In this document: positions 7,119 through 15,380 of the stretch, one piece after another | How the letters are laid out: each line of letters begins with the position of its first letter | Numbering within the stretch: position 1 is the first letter of the stretch | Position numbers and translations under genes: made by a program | NCBI RefSeq assembly: GCF_016862915.1 | Contig: NZ_BONW01000034.1 | Span: forward strand, 1-64,000 | From: Plantactinospora endophytica | GTDB taxonomy: Bacteria > Actinomycetota > Actinomycetes > Mycobacteriales > Micromonosporaceae | DNA: 64,000 nucleotides | Direction: 5' to 3' | The notes under the pieces: model-generated | Databases searched by the model: none | The model's input: the letters and a program-made list of their open reading frames with translations, nothing else | Told to the model about the DNA's origin: nothing

Positions 7119-9737
7119 TCACGGCAGGATCTCGACGTACCCGTCGGTTCCGTGCACGCGGATCCGCTGCCCGTCCCGGACGAGTCGGGTGGCGTCCAGC
7201 ACACCGACGACGGCCGGCAGGCCGTACTCCCGGGCGATCACCGCACCGTGGGTCATCAGGCCGCCCACCTCCGTCACCAGGCCCGTGATCGCGACGAACA
7301 GCGGCGACCAGCTCGGATCGGTGTAGGCCGTGACCAGGATGTCCCCCGGCTCGAAATCGGCCTCCGCGATGTCGAGGACGACCCGGGCCCTCCCCTCGAC
7401 GGTACCGGCGGAGACCGGTAGGCCGACCAGGGCGCCGGCCGGCACGCCGTCGCGCCGGTACGCCCCGACGACGGCCTCGCCGTCCGAGGTGAGCACCCGG
7501 GGCGGCGTGAGCCCCTGGTACGCCCGGAACGCGTCCTTGCGCCGCCGGATGAGCTCGTCGTCGGCCCTGTTCGAGCGCACGACGTCGTGCAGTTCCTGGA
7601 ACGTGAGAAAGAAGACGTCTTCGCGGTCCGGGATCACGTCGGCCCGCACGAGGCGGTCGGCCTCGGCCAGCAACGCCTGCTTGTAGACGAAGTAGCGGCT
7701 GACGATGCCGTACTTCGGGTACTCCCGGTACCCGATGAAGGTCCGGACCCGGTCGATCATCCACTTGGTCTCGGCGGCCTTCCGCTCCCCGTCCGGCAGG
7801 GCCCGCAGTCGGGCGAGTATGTCCCGTTCCTTCTGCTCCGCCTCCTGCCGTCCCTGCGCGAAGCGCCGCTCGGCGGCGCCCGGCTCGAAGTTCCTGACAT
7901 GGTCCAGGATCAGCGGCACGAGGGTACTGGGGCGTTCGCTCCAGCGCGGCCTCGTGATGTCGATCTCGCCGGCGCAGCGCATGCCGTACCGGTCGAGGTA
8001 TGCCTCGATGGCGTCGCGCGCCTCGGTACCGCCCGCGAGCTTCGGCAGGTCGTCCAGGAAGCCCTCGCCCCCGACACTCCGCAGGAACGCCACCACCTCC
8101 GGGTACGGGCGGATCACGTCGGCGACGTCGAGCAGCGCCAGTCCCATCTCCGAGGTGACGTTGTCCGGGGCGGACAGCGTGAGCGTGTCGGCCGCGTTCC
8201 TCTCGCCCAGCCACTCCTGTAGCTGGTCGTTGAGCCACCAGGTGGCCTCCATCCCCGCCATGATCGCCTGCATGTTCAGCGGATCGCCGAGAACCCGCTT
8301 GTGCTCCTCAAAGGCCCCCAGCAGGAAGTCGAACAGTGCCGGCCCGGTCAACGTCGCGATGTCGCGCCGGAGGGCCGCGATGGACGCCTGGCTGCGCCCG
8401 ACCAGCTCGGTGACGATGGCCGGGTCGTTCTCGATCGGGGTCGGCGCACCGCCGGGAGCTGGCGCCGAGCGGGCTGATCCTGCTGACCGGTCCGCTGCGT
8501 CCGGAAGCGACGGAAGGAAGTCGTCCCGGTCGAGAATGGTCTCCAGTGCGTCCCGGAGCAGCGGATCGGACCTTCCCACCATCTCCAGGAAGCCGGCGCG
8601 GCTCGTCGGCGAGGCCAGCCGCCGGGTGGCGTCGACGAACAGCCTTCCGCCGGCCTCGTGCATCGGCGCCATGGCCGTCAACTGCCACACGGAGATCCCC
8701 AGTGGCTTCATGGGGTCGGTCATCATCTGTTGGTGCCCGACCGAGATGTAGACGTGGTTCTCCGCGTCGCCGGTCTCGGGAATGGGGAACAGCGTGGTGA
8801 TCGGCCTGCTCTGGACGACCTGGAACTCGTCGTCGACGAGGCACCACTCGATGTCCTGCGGGCTGCCGAAGTGCGCCTCGATCCGCCGGCCGAGCTGCAC
8901 GAGCCGTACGACCTGCGCATCCGTCAGCGCCGGCTGCTCCTGACGCTGCGGGTCGACCACCACTTCGCCGGTACCGCCGGCTGGCAGGGCGTGCACGGCA
9001 CGCTGCTTGGCGGCGATCGTCCTGGCGACGATCCGGCCGTCGCGCACCTTGAAGACGTCCGGGTTGACCAGGCCGGAGACCAGGGCCTCGCCGAGACCGA
9101 AGCTGGCATCCACGGTGGCGACCTTCCGGTTGCCGGTGACGGGGTCGGCCGTGAACAGGATGCCGGCCGCACGTGGGAAGACCATCTGCTGCACGACCAC
9201 GGCCATCTGGACCGTACGGTGGTCGATGCCGTTGCGCTGGCGGTAGGTCACGGCCCGCTCGGTGAACAGCGACGCCCAGCACCGGCTGACGTGCCGGAGG
9301 ATCGCCGCCGGTCCCACGACGTTCAGGTACGTGTCCTGTTGGCCGGCGAAGGAGGCCGTCGGCAGGTCCTCCGCCGTCGCGCTGGACCGCACGGCGTAGC
9401 CGACCTGCTCGCCGGGTCGAGCGAGCGCGCCCGTGATCGCCGCCGCGAGATCGCCCGGAACGGCGATCTCTTCGATGGTCCGGCGGACCTCCGCGCTGAG
9501 CGTGCGGATCGCCTCCCGATCGTCCGGCCGCAGGCGTGAGAGCCGATCGAGGCGGTCGTCGATCGACGGCGCCTCCGCCATGATCCGCCGAAAGGCGTCC
9601 GTCGTCACGCAGAAGCCGGTCGGCACCCGGATGCCTTCGACCCGGGTCAGCTCGCCCAGGTGCGCGCCCTTGCCGCCGACGACCGCGACCCGCGTCTCGT
9701 CGACATCTTGAAGATCCAACACGTACTGCTCGATCAT
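7119..9737 (-). CDS. rph: Rifamycin-inactivating phosphotransferase
   Basis: 872 residues, the usual length for Rph. The enzyme uses ATP and water to phosphorylate the ansa-chain hydroxyl of rifamycins, releasing AMP and phosphate, which gives resistance. Domains in order are a PPDK/PEP-synthase-like ATP-grasp domain (about 1-320, starting with VGGKGAHLGEL and containing AVRSSATAEDLPTASFAGQQ), a rifamycin-binding middle with the family-typical ENHVYISVGHQQMMTDPMKPLG, and a C-terminal swivelling domain. Its catalytic histidine is H830 in GGLMTHGAVIAREYGLPAVVG, matching the position in Listeria RPH. ATG 9737 has GGAGGT upstream. The RAE at 9932-9950 strongly supports the assignment and implies rifamycin induction. 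Confidence 0.95.
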   Translation of the reverse strand: MIEQYVLDLQDVDETRVAVVGGKGAHLGELTRVEGIRVPTGFCVTTDAFRRIMAEAPSIDDRLDRLSRLRPDDREAIRTLSAEVRRTIEEIAVPGDLAAAITGALARPGEQVGYAVRSSATAEDLPTASFAGQQDTYLNVVGPAAILRHVSRCWASLFTERAVTYRQRNGIDHRTVQMAVVVQQMVFPRAAGILFTADPVTGNRKVATVDASFGLGEALVSGLVNPDVFKVRDGRIVARTIAAKQRAVHALPAGGTGEVVVDPQRQEQPALTDAQVVRLVQLGRRIEAHFGSPQDIEWCLVDDEFQVVQSRPITTLFPIPETGDAENHVYISVGHQQMMTDPMKPLGISVWQLTAMAPMHEAGGRLFVDATRRLASPTSRAGFLEMVGRSDPLLRDALETILDRDDFLPSLPDAADRSAGSARSAPAPGGAPTPIENDPAIVTELVGRSQASIAALRRDIATLTGPALFDFLLGAFEEHKRVLGDPLNMQAIMAGMEATWWLNDQLQEWLGERNAADTLTLSAPDNVTSEMGLALLDVADVIRPYPEVVAFLRSVGGEGFLDDLPKLAGGTEARDAIEAYLDRYGMRCAGEIDITRPRWSERPSTLVPLILDHVRNFEPGAAERRFAQGRQEAEQKERDILARLRALPDGERKAAETKWMIDRVRTFIGYREYPKYGIVSRYFVYKQALLAEADRLVRADVIPDREDVFFLTFQELHDVVRSNRADDELIRRRKDAFRAYQGLTPPRVLTSDGEAVVGAYRRDGVPAGALVGLPVSAGTVEGRARVVLDIAEADFEPGDILVTAYTDPSWSPLFVAITGLVTEVGGLMTHGAVIAREYGLPAVVGVLDATRLVRDGQRIRVHGTDGYVEILP

Positions 9738-9931
9738 CGCCGTACCTCCGTGGCACCCGTACTCCCCCGCACTCCGCTGCCCGATCGGGCCACCCACGCC
9801 TCCACCGCCGCTCCGGGCACCGGCACGGCCTCGCCGTCACCGCGTCCCTCGTAGGTCGACCCCGACACACGCACGTCGTGCCCCCATTTCTGCAGGTTGT
9901 GGCCTCGGCCGACGATTCTGCGCCAGGACAC

Positions 9932-9950
9932 GGGTCTTGCCGCAAGCCCC
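9932..9950 (-). promoter_or_regulatory. Rifamycin-associated element (RAE)
   Basis: On the minus strand the 19-mer reads GGGGCTTGCGGCAAGACCC: 9-bp arms around one central base, one mismatch between the arms. This closely matches the RAE described upstream of actinobacterial rifamycin-resistance genes (rph, helR and others), where it mediates rifamycin-inducible expression. It lies about 195 bp before the rph start. A possible -10 (TATAAC, minus strand, 9958-9963) sits just upstream of it. Recognition is from memory of the published consensus. Confidence 0.85.
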
Positions 9951-9973
9951 CGGGTGCGTTATACGTTAAGAGT

Positions 9974-9995
9974 GGCAGGGAGACATTTCCCTGCC
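9974..9995. promoter_or_regulatory. Inverted repeat between rph and LysR gene
   Basis: A perfect 8-bp inverted repeat, GGCAGGGA-6 nt-TCCCTGCC, followed on the plus strand by TTTGT. It lies 24 bp from the RAE in the region between divergent rph and the LysR gene. It could be an operator, or a hairpin in the leader of the LysR transcript; the sequence alone does not decide. Confidence 0.45.
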
Positions 9996-10100
9996 TTTGT
10001 CCTTGCCGCCCGCCGGAATCGGCAAGCTTCCTGCGCAGCGGTTCGGCACCGGGTCGAGGCAACATCCGACGACCTGGGTTGGCCGTGATAGCTGTTGTCC

Positions 10101-11129
10101 ATGGACGTGCACCTGCGCGAGCTGCGCTACTTCGTCGCCGTGGCCGAGGAGCTGCACTTCACCCGGGCGGCCGAACGACTCTTCGTGTCCCAGCCGGCGC
10201 TGTCCAAACAGATCCGGGCGCTGGAGACGCGGCTCGGCTTCCCGCTGTTCGGCCGGACCGCCGCCCGGGGAGTCTGGCTCACCCCGGCGGGCGGCGCCCT
10301 GCTGCCGGCGGCCCGACAGACACTTGCCACGTTCGAGGAAGGGCTGACGGCGGCCCGACCACTGGCCCGGCGTCGGACGTTCACGGTGGGCATGCAGACG
10401 GCCGTCGGTCGGGATCTGCAAGGGCCGGCTCTCCAGGCGTTCCAGGCTTCGGCCGAGGGCTGGACGGTCTCGATTCGACTCGTCGGCTGGACCGACCCGA
10501 CCGCCGGCCTGGCCGACGGGAGCAGCGACGTGGCGTTCGTCTGGCTGCCGGTACCCGCCGACGGCCTCGACACCCGCACGCTGGCCCGGGAACGACGTTG
10601 GGTGGCCCTGGCCGCCAACCACCGGCTCGCCGGCACCGTCGGTCGTCACCTGGACAGCGGCGGCACCGGGCTCCGGCCGGCGGGCACCGGAGAGGCCGGT
10701 GCCGGTCCGGCCGGGATCGCCGTCGGCGGGGCGGTCGTAACCGGTCCCGACCCGAACGGTGCCGATCCGGCCGGGGTGGCCGAGCCGACCGCCGTCCGGT
10801 TCACCGACCTGCTCGCCGAGCCGTTCGTCGCGCTGCCCGCCGCCGCCGGACCGCTGCGGGACTTCTGGCTCGGGCTGCCGGAGCGGGGCGGCCGGGCGCC
10901 GGTGGTGGCCGGCGAGGCGAGTACCCCGGACGAGGTGTTCGAGATGGTCGCCGCAGGGCTGGGCGTGGCACTGCTCGCCGAGGGCAACGTCGACCTGTAC
11001 CGGCGGCGGGGCGTGGTGTGCCGTCCGGTACACGGCCTCGCGCCGGCCGAACTCGCCGTGGCCTGGCGGGTCGGCGACGAGCGGAAGGTGGTGGCGGACT
11101 TCCTCCACCGGCTGCCGGCACCGCTATAA
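10101..11129 (+). CDS. LysR family transcriptional regulator
   Basis: 342 residues. The N-terminal winged helix-turn-helix (about 1-60) is textbook: LRELRYFVAVAEELHFTRAAERLFVSQPALSKQIRALE. The effector-binding domain follows but is interrupted by a Gly/Ala/Pro-rich insert of about 45 residues (around 178-225) between its two halves, unusual for LysR proteins. ATG 10101 is preferred over TTG 10095, six bases upstream. It is divergent from rph with the RAE and a second inverted repeat between them. Regulation of rph by it is possible but RAE control does not require a LysR protein. Confidence 0.85.
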   Translation: MDVHLRELRYFVAVAEELHFTRAAERLFVSQPALSKQIRALETRLGFPLFGRTAARGVWLTPAGGALLPAARQTLATFEEGLTAARPLARRRTFTVGMQTAVGRDLQGPALQAFQASAEGWTVSIRLVGWTDPTAGLADGSSDVAFVWLPVPADGLDTRTLARERRWVALAANHRLAGTVGRHLDSGGTGLRPAGTGEAGAGPAGIAVGGAVVTGPDPNGADPAGVAEPTAVRFTDLLAEPFVALPAAAGPLRDFWLGLPERGGRAPVVAGEASTPDEVFEMVAAGLGVALLAEGNVDLYRRRGVVCRPVHGLAPAELAVAWRVGDERKVVADFLHRLPAPL

Positions 11130-11188
11130 CCGGTGGTTATCGAGTCGGGTCTTGGACGCCGGCACCGGCGGCGATCCACGATCGGGCC

Positions 11189-11698
11189 ATGCGCAGACCG
11201 CTTGCCACCACCCTGATGGCCGTCATCGTCGCCACCCTGACCGCCGCCTGCGGCACCGCCGAGCCGAGTCGGTCGGTCGACCCGCCACGGACGTTCGGCA
11301 GCCCGTCGGCGATCAGCCCGACCGCGTCGGCGCCCGTCGACGTCTCGCCCGGCGTGGCGGACGACGACCGGGCGGCGATCGAGGAGGTCGCGGCACGGTT
11401 CGCCACGGCGGCGAACGCCGGGGACGAGGAGGCGGTGGCCGCGCTCTTCGCCCCGGACGCACGCTTCGACAGCGTGGGCCGAATCTATCCGTCCCGGGAC
11501 GACATCATGACCCGGTTCCTGGTCCCCGAGGTGCTCCGGGTCGGCGGACGGTACGAGCCCGGCGAGCGGCGGTGGGACGGTACCCGACTGACCGTGACGT
11601 ACCGGTTCACCACCGCGTCCGGGGGGCGGGAGGAGTTCACCTACGCCTACCTGGTCCGGGACGGTCTGATCCGGGACGTGGTCGGCCGGTACCTCTGA
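11189..11698 (+). CDS. Putative lipoprotein with SnoaL/NTF2-like fold
   Basis: 169 residues. A signal sequence (MRRPLATTLMAVIVATLTAAC) ends in a lipobox-like TAAC with the lipidated cysteine at about residue 21. A Ser/Pro-rich spacer and a domain resembling NTF2/SnoaL cone folds follow, with AAIEEVAARFATAANAGDEEAVAALFAPDARF as the helix that opens such domains. The export and anchoring prediction is good. The ligand is unknown, and these domains often merely bind small molecules or dimerise. It starts 59 bp after the LysR gene and may share its transcript. Confidence 0.65.
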   Translation: MRRPLATTLMAVIVATLTAACGTAEPSRSVDPPRTFGSPSAISPTASAPVDVSPGVADDDRAAIEEVAARFATAANAGDEEAVAALFAPDARFDSVGRIYPSRDDIMTRFLVPEVLRVGGRYEPGERRWDGTRLTVTYRFTTASGGREEFTYAYLVRDGLIRDVVGRYL

Positions 11699-11821
11699 TT
11701 TCCGAACCGCCGTCGTCCCGGACGACCAGCTCGTGCCGCCGGCCGGCTCCGGTGCGAGCCGGTCGGCGGAGACCTCGGACTCGGCGGCTACGGACTCACA
11801 CGGACCGGTGCACGCCAGGGT

Positions 11822-12409
11822 TCAGGCGGCATCGAACCACGGCTCACCCGCCGCCCAGTGTCGGACCCAGCCGAGGAATCCCGACGTGCCGGTGGTGTGC
11901 CCGAACTCCCGGCCGAACGGGACCGCCCCCTCGCCGCTGATGTTCCAGATGTGGCCGCGATGCGGCCCCGTCACGACGAGATGCCAGTACATCCCGCAAC
12001 CGTCCGTGCCCAGGACGATCGATCCGTGGTCGAAGACCGGGTCGAGCAGCGGTTGGATCTCCGCGTACGGTCGGGGATCCTCCTCCCAGAGCCACGCCCG
12101 AGTCAGCGGAAAGGTGGCGCTCAGGTCGCGTACGGGGCGGGAGTCACCCCAGTCCTCGGGCATCTCGGCCAGCCCGACGAGGCCGAAGTCCGGCGGCCCG
12201 GAGAAGGACCCGTCCGTGATCTCCGCGACGAAGGACCGGTACGGCTCGGGCAGGACGATGCCGTGCTCCGCCTCGAAGGCGTACACCCCGGCCCAGCCCA
12301 GTGCCGACTCACCCGCATCGTCGACCTGGAGAGCAGCGCGGAGTTCGGCCAGGTGGTCCGGGTCGGCGTGATCCGTGTTCACGGGCGCAGAGTGTGCCAC
12401 ACGTCCCAC
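11822..12409 (-). CDS. SMI1/KNR4 family protein
   Basis: 195 residues with the SUKH/SMI1-KNR4 pattern: a short N-terminal helix, then AFEAEHGIVLPEPYRSFVAEITDGSFSGPPDFGLVGL, and later the family-typical GCGMYWHLVVTGPHRGHIWNI. SUKH proteins are often immunity proteins against polymorphic or contact-dependent toxins, or intracellular protein-binding modules. No toxin gene lies next to it, so it may be an orphan immunity protein. ATG 12409 lacks a strong ribosome-binding site, and GTG 12382 is an equally possible start. Confidence 0.75.
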   Translation of the reverse strand: MGRVAHSAPVNTDHADPDHLAELRAALQVDDAGESALGWAGVYAFEAEHGIVLPEPYRSFVAEITDGSFSGPPDFGLVGLAEMPEDWGDSRPVRDLSATFPLTRAWLWEEDPRPYAEIQPLLDPVFDHGSIVLGTDGCGMYWHLVVTGPHRGHIWNISGEGAVPFGREFGHTTGTSGFLGWVRHWAAGEPWFDAA

Positions 12410-12436
12410 CGTGTGCGCTCGACACCGCCGGCAGCT

Positions 12437-13903
12437 CTACCGCCCTTGCCGCTGCCGCCGACGTGGCAGGGCGCTGAGCAGGGGCGGAGACGTCCAGGCG
12501 GGTTCCCCTCGGCTCTGCCAACGTTCCAGGTCCGGCGTTTCCAGACGTGGCCGGCCCGACAGGTACAGCGCGGTTGCCCCGACGAGCCCGACGACGGCGA
12601 TGGCGAGACAGATCCAGAGCGCGTCGCGGGTACCGGCGATCTGGTTGTCGCCAAGTGTTCCGGCGAGGAACACCAGGATCGGGGCGGTCAGGAAGGCGGT
12701 CACGGCCCGCAGCAGTTCGATCAGGGCGAACACCCGTTGCAGTTGCTTCGACCGCAGGGACAGACCGGCCAGGAAGAGGGCCGGCGAGACCGCCGCCGCC
12801 ACGCCGAGCCCGATCAGGCCGGTGGCCGCCGCGAGGGCGGGATCGACCGCCGGAACGGTGACCATCAGCAGCGCGACGGCTGCCACGACCATCAGCAGCC
12901 CGGCGGCCGGCAGCAGCGGGGTGAACCGGGTACGGAACAGGACCGCGAAGAGTGCGGCGACGGCGATGGCCGCGACGAACTCCGGAAGGAAGACCAGCGC
13001 GGTGGTGGTCGGTGTGCTGGCGGTACGCAGCACCGCCAGGAGCAGCTCCATCGCCCCGAAGGCGGCGGCGCTGGTGGTGAGCGCGGCGAGAATCCCGGCC
13101 AGGGGCACGGAGGTGGCGAGCGCCTTGACCGGTACGAGCGGATTCGGCAGCCGGTACTCGTAGGCGACCAGGAACGCGATCAGCGCGGCCCCGGCGGCGA
13201 GCGGGACCACCGACTGCACGTCGGCGGTCATGCTGGCCTGTAGTTGGCCCGCGCCGTAAAAGGCCGCGCCACAGCCGGTGATGCCCAGGGCCAGTGCCAC
13301 GAAGTCCCAGGGTGCGCCGGGATCCTGGGCCGGTGTGTCGCGGAAGGTCAGTACCGCGAACAGCAACGCCAGGCCGGCAACCACCGCGACGCCCCAGAAC
13401 AGCCATCGCCAGCCGTGCGCGGCGGCCTGCAACGCGCCGACGGTCGGGCCGACGGACACGGCACCGAAGATGCACAGGTTCAGGATGCCGGCGCTGATCG
13501 GCATCTTGCGCGCCGGCCAGGAGGTGACCAGCGGGGGCAACGCGGCGATCAACATCAGGCTGGTCAGCAGCCCCTGGGCGATGTAGGCCCCGATGAACAC
13601 CGTCGCGTTCGGGGCTGCGGCGGCGAGTACGGAGGCGGCGAAGAAGCACACCTCGTAGCCGATGAGCATCCGGCGCGGCGGAAGGTGCAGGGCGAACTGC
13701 GCGGCCAGCAGGGTGCCGACGGCGTACGCCCCGGCGGAGAGGCTGACGGTCACCAGCAGGGCGGGGCGGGACATGCCGAGGTCCATGGAGATGATCTCGC
13801 TGAGCGGGAACACCGCCACCGTCAGGACCAGGTACGGGACCAGGGAACAGACGACCAGGGTCACCGCCCCGGGGTAACTGTTCGCGAGCGGTCCCTGGCG
13901 CAC
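12437..13903 (-). CDS. MFS transporter, DHA2-like (about 14 TM)
   Basis: 488-residue polytopic membrane protein with about 14 hydrophobic segments. The layout is that of the 14-helix drug:H+ antiporter family, and conserved charges occur in the loop after TM2 (ALHLPPRRMLIGYEV). It would export small hydrophobic compounds using the proton gradient. The start follows a divergent region shared with the epoxide hydrolase gene at 14098, which contains three inverted repeats. This suggests both are controlled by one TetR-like regulator encoded elsewhere. The short cytoplasmic tail is Arg-rich. Confidence 0.85.
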   Translation of the reverse strand: MRQGPLANSYPGAVTLVVCSLVPYLVLTVAVFPLSEIISMDLGMSRPALLVTVSLSAGAYAVGTLLAAQFALHLPPRRMLIGYEVCFFAASVLAAAAPNATVFIGAYIAQGLLTSLMLIAALPPLVTSWPARKMPISAGILNLCIFGAVSVGPTVGALQAAAHGWRWLFWGVAVVAGLALLFAVLTFRDTPAQDPGAPWDFVALALGITGCGAAFYGAGQLQASMTADVQSVVPLAAGAALIAFLVAYEYRLPNPLVPVKALATSVPLAGILAALTTSAAAFGAMELLLAVLRTASTPTTTALVFLPEFVAAIAVAALFAVLFRTRFTPLLPAAGLLMVVAAVALLMVTVPAVDPALAAATGLIGLGVAAAVSPALFLAGLSLRSKQLQRVFALIELLRAVTAFLTAPILVFLAGTLGDNQIAGTRDALWICLAIAVVGLVGATALYLSGRPRLETPDLERWQSRGEPAWTSPPLLSALPRRRQRQGR

Positions 13904-14015
13904 CTGGGCGCGTTACCCACGGCGTACCCGGATAAACCGAGAGTGACGGTCCGCAGCTCGCCCGGAAGCGGGTGGGGTCTCGGCGTGACGAGCCTTACAA
14001 ACCGTTCGGGGCACC

Positions 14016-14066
14016 AACGATGGGGGGTATCGTTCGTCGGGCTAACGTTAGTGCGGTAAACGTTTA
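14016..14066. promoter_or_regulatory. Stacked operator palindromes, MFS / epoxide hydrolase
   Basis: Three symmetric sites lie in the divergent gap: AACGAT-7 nt-ATCGTT (14016-14034), CTAACGTTAG (14042-14051) and TAAACGTTTA (14057-14066). The last two are perfect 10-bp palindromes with the common core AACGTT and centres 15 bp apart. They are AT-richer than the surroundings and lie 31-56 bp before the epoxide hydrolase ATG. This looks like a double operator for a TetR- or MarR-type repressor acting on the hydrolase, and perhaps on the MFS gene. Confidence 0.6.
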
Positions 14067-14097
14067 GTCGTCCAACGAATCTTCCGGAGTCAGGACC

Positions 14098-15204
14098 ATG
14101 ATCAAACCGTTCCGTATCGACATCCCCCAGGCCGACCTCGACGACCTGACCGACCGGCTCGCCCGGACCCGCTGGCCCAACGAGGTCACCGACGCCGGAT
14201 GGGACTACGGCTTCCCGCTGGCCCGGCTCAGGGAACTGGCCGAATACTGGCGCACCGGCTACGACTGGCGCGAGCACGAGGCCAAGCTCAACGAGCTTCC
14301 GCACTTCACCACCGAGATCGACGGCCAGAACATCCACTTCGTCCACGTCCGGTCAGGTAAACCGGACGCGCTCGCGCTGGTCCTCACCCACGGCTGGCCC
14401 GGTTCGTTCCTGGAGTTCCTCGACGTGATCGAGCCGCTGTCCCGCGACTTCCACCTGGTGATCCCGTCCATCCCGGGATACGGCTTCTCCGGGCCGACCC
14501 ACGAGCGCGGCTGGGACATCGTCCGGGTGGCGCGGGCCTGGGCCGAACTGATGCGCCGGCTCGGGTACGAGCGCTACGGCGCGCAGGGTGGCGACTTCGG
14601 CTCGGGCATCTCGACCGCGCTCGGCGCGGTGGCGCCTGACCAGGTCGTCGGGGTACACGTCAACTACCTGCCGACCCGACCGGTACCGGACGCCGACATC
14701 GAACTGTCCGAGACGGACGAGGCCCGGCTGGACAAGATCAGGAAGCTGATGGCGAATCGTCCGCCGTACCAGGCTCTCCTGGCCAGCACGCCACAGACCA
14801 TCGGTTACGCGCTGACCGACTCGCCGGTCGGCCAGTTGGCCTGGATCGCCGAGCGCTTCGCACAGTGGACGGATCCCCGCTCACCGATCAGTGACGAGCG
14901 GATGCTCACCGACATCTCGCTCTACTGGCTGACCGCCACCGCGGCATCTTCGGCGCGGCTGCACCGGGACGCGCCGCGACGGCTCGAACCGTGCCCGGTA
15001 CCGGTCGGCGTGGCGGTGTTCGCGCACGACATCACGCAGTCGGTGCGACCGCTGGCCGAGCGGCTGTACGACATCAGGCACTGGTCGGAGTTCGAGCGGG
15101 GCGGCCACTTCGCCGCGATGGAGGTGCCGGAACTGCTCGCCGAAGACGTCCGGCAGTTCTTCCTCAGCCGGATCGAGGACGACCTCCCGAGCGCCACTCG
15201 CTAG
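14098..15204 (+). CDS. Epoxide hydrolase, EHN-type alpha/beta hydrolase
   Basis: 368 residues, like microsomal/juvenile-hormone-type epoxide hydrolases. The N-terminal EHN segment (about 3-108) carries RLARTRWPNEVTDAGWDYG. The alpha/beta hydrolase core follows, with the oxyanion motif HGWPGS (98-103), nucleophile D166 in GGDFGSG and catalytic H337 in GGHFAAME. It would open epoxides to diols through an ester intermediate. The ATG follows a GGAGTCAGGACC leader. The upstream double palindrome implies repressor control, and the divergent MFS exporter suggests a detoxify-and-export pair. Confidence 0.9.
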   Translation: MIKPFRIDIPQADLDDLTDRLARTRWPNEVTDAGWDYGFPLARLRELAEYWRTGYDWREHEAKLNELPHFTTEIDGQNIHFVHVRSGKPDALALVLTHGWPGSFLEFLDVIEPLSRDFHLVIPSIPGYGFSGPTHERGWDIVRVARAWAELMRRLGYERYGAQGGDFGSGISTALGAVAPDQVVGVHVNYLPTRPVPDADIELSETDEARLDKIRKLMANRPPYQALLASTPQTIGYALTDSPVGQLAWIAERFAQWTDPRSPISDERMLTDISLYWLTATAASSARLHRDAPRRLEPCPVPVGVAVFAHDITQSVRPLAERLYDIRHWSEFERGGHFAAMEVPELLAEDVRQFFLSRIEDDLPSATR

Positions 15205-15249
15205 CAGGCCAACGCCGGCCACGAACACCCGGGCACCTGGGCATCCGGG

Positions 15250-15370
15250 CACCCGGGCATTCGTGGCACCTGGTCAGTTGCGGCACCTTTGGGTAGCCGG
15301 GCATTCGCGGCACCTTGGTAGCCGGGCGATTGCGGCACCTGGGCAGGCGGGCATTCGCGGCGCCTCGGAC
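15250..15370. repeat. Degenerate tandem repeats, about 25-bp unit
   Basis: About five imperfect copies of a unit like GCATTCGCGGCACCTTGG followed by TAGCCGG fill the gap between the epoxide hydrolase stop and the convergent helical-repeat gene. Copies begin near 15258, 15278, 15301, 15327 and 15351 and differ by small indels. No coding potential is evident. It could form hairpins at the 3' ends of both convergent transcripts. Confidence 0.7.
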
Positions 15371-15380
15371 CCCGGCCGGT

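Noticed and set aside
9878-11698. A 606-codon version of the small lipoprotein
   Set aside because: The upstream part shadows the LysR gene; a signal peptide with lipobox begins exactly at ATG 11189.
15250-15370. A CRISPR array
   Set aside because: Units are degenerate, without regular unique spacers, and no cas gene is nearby.
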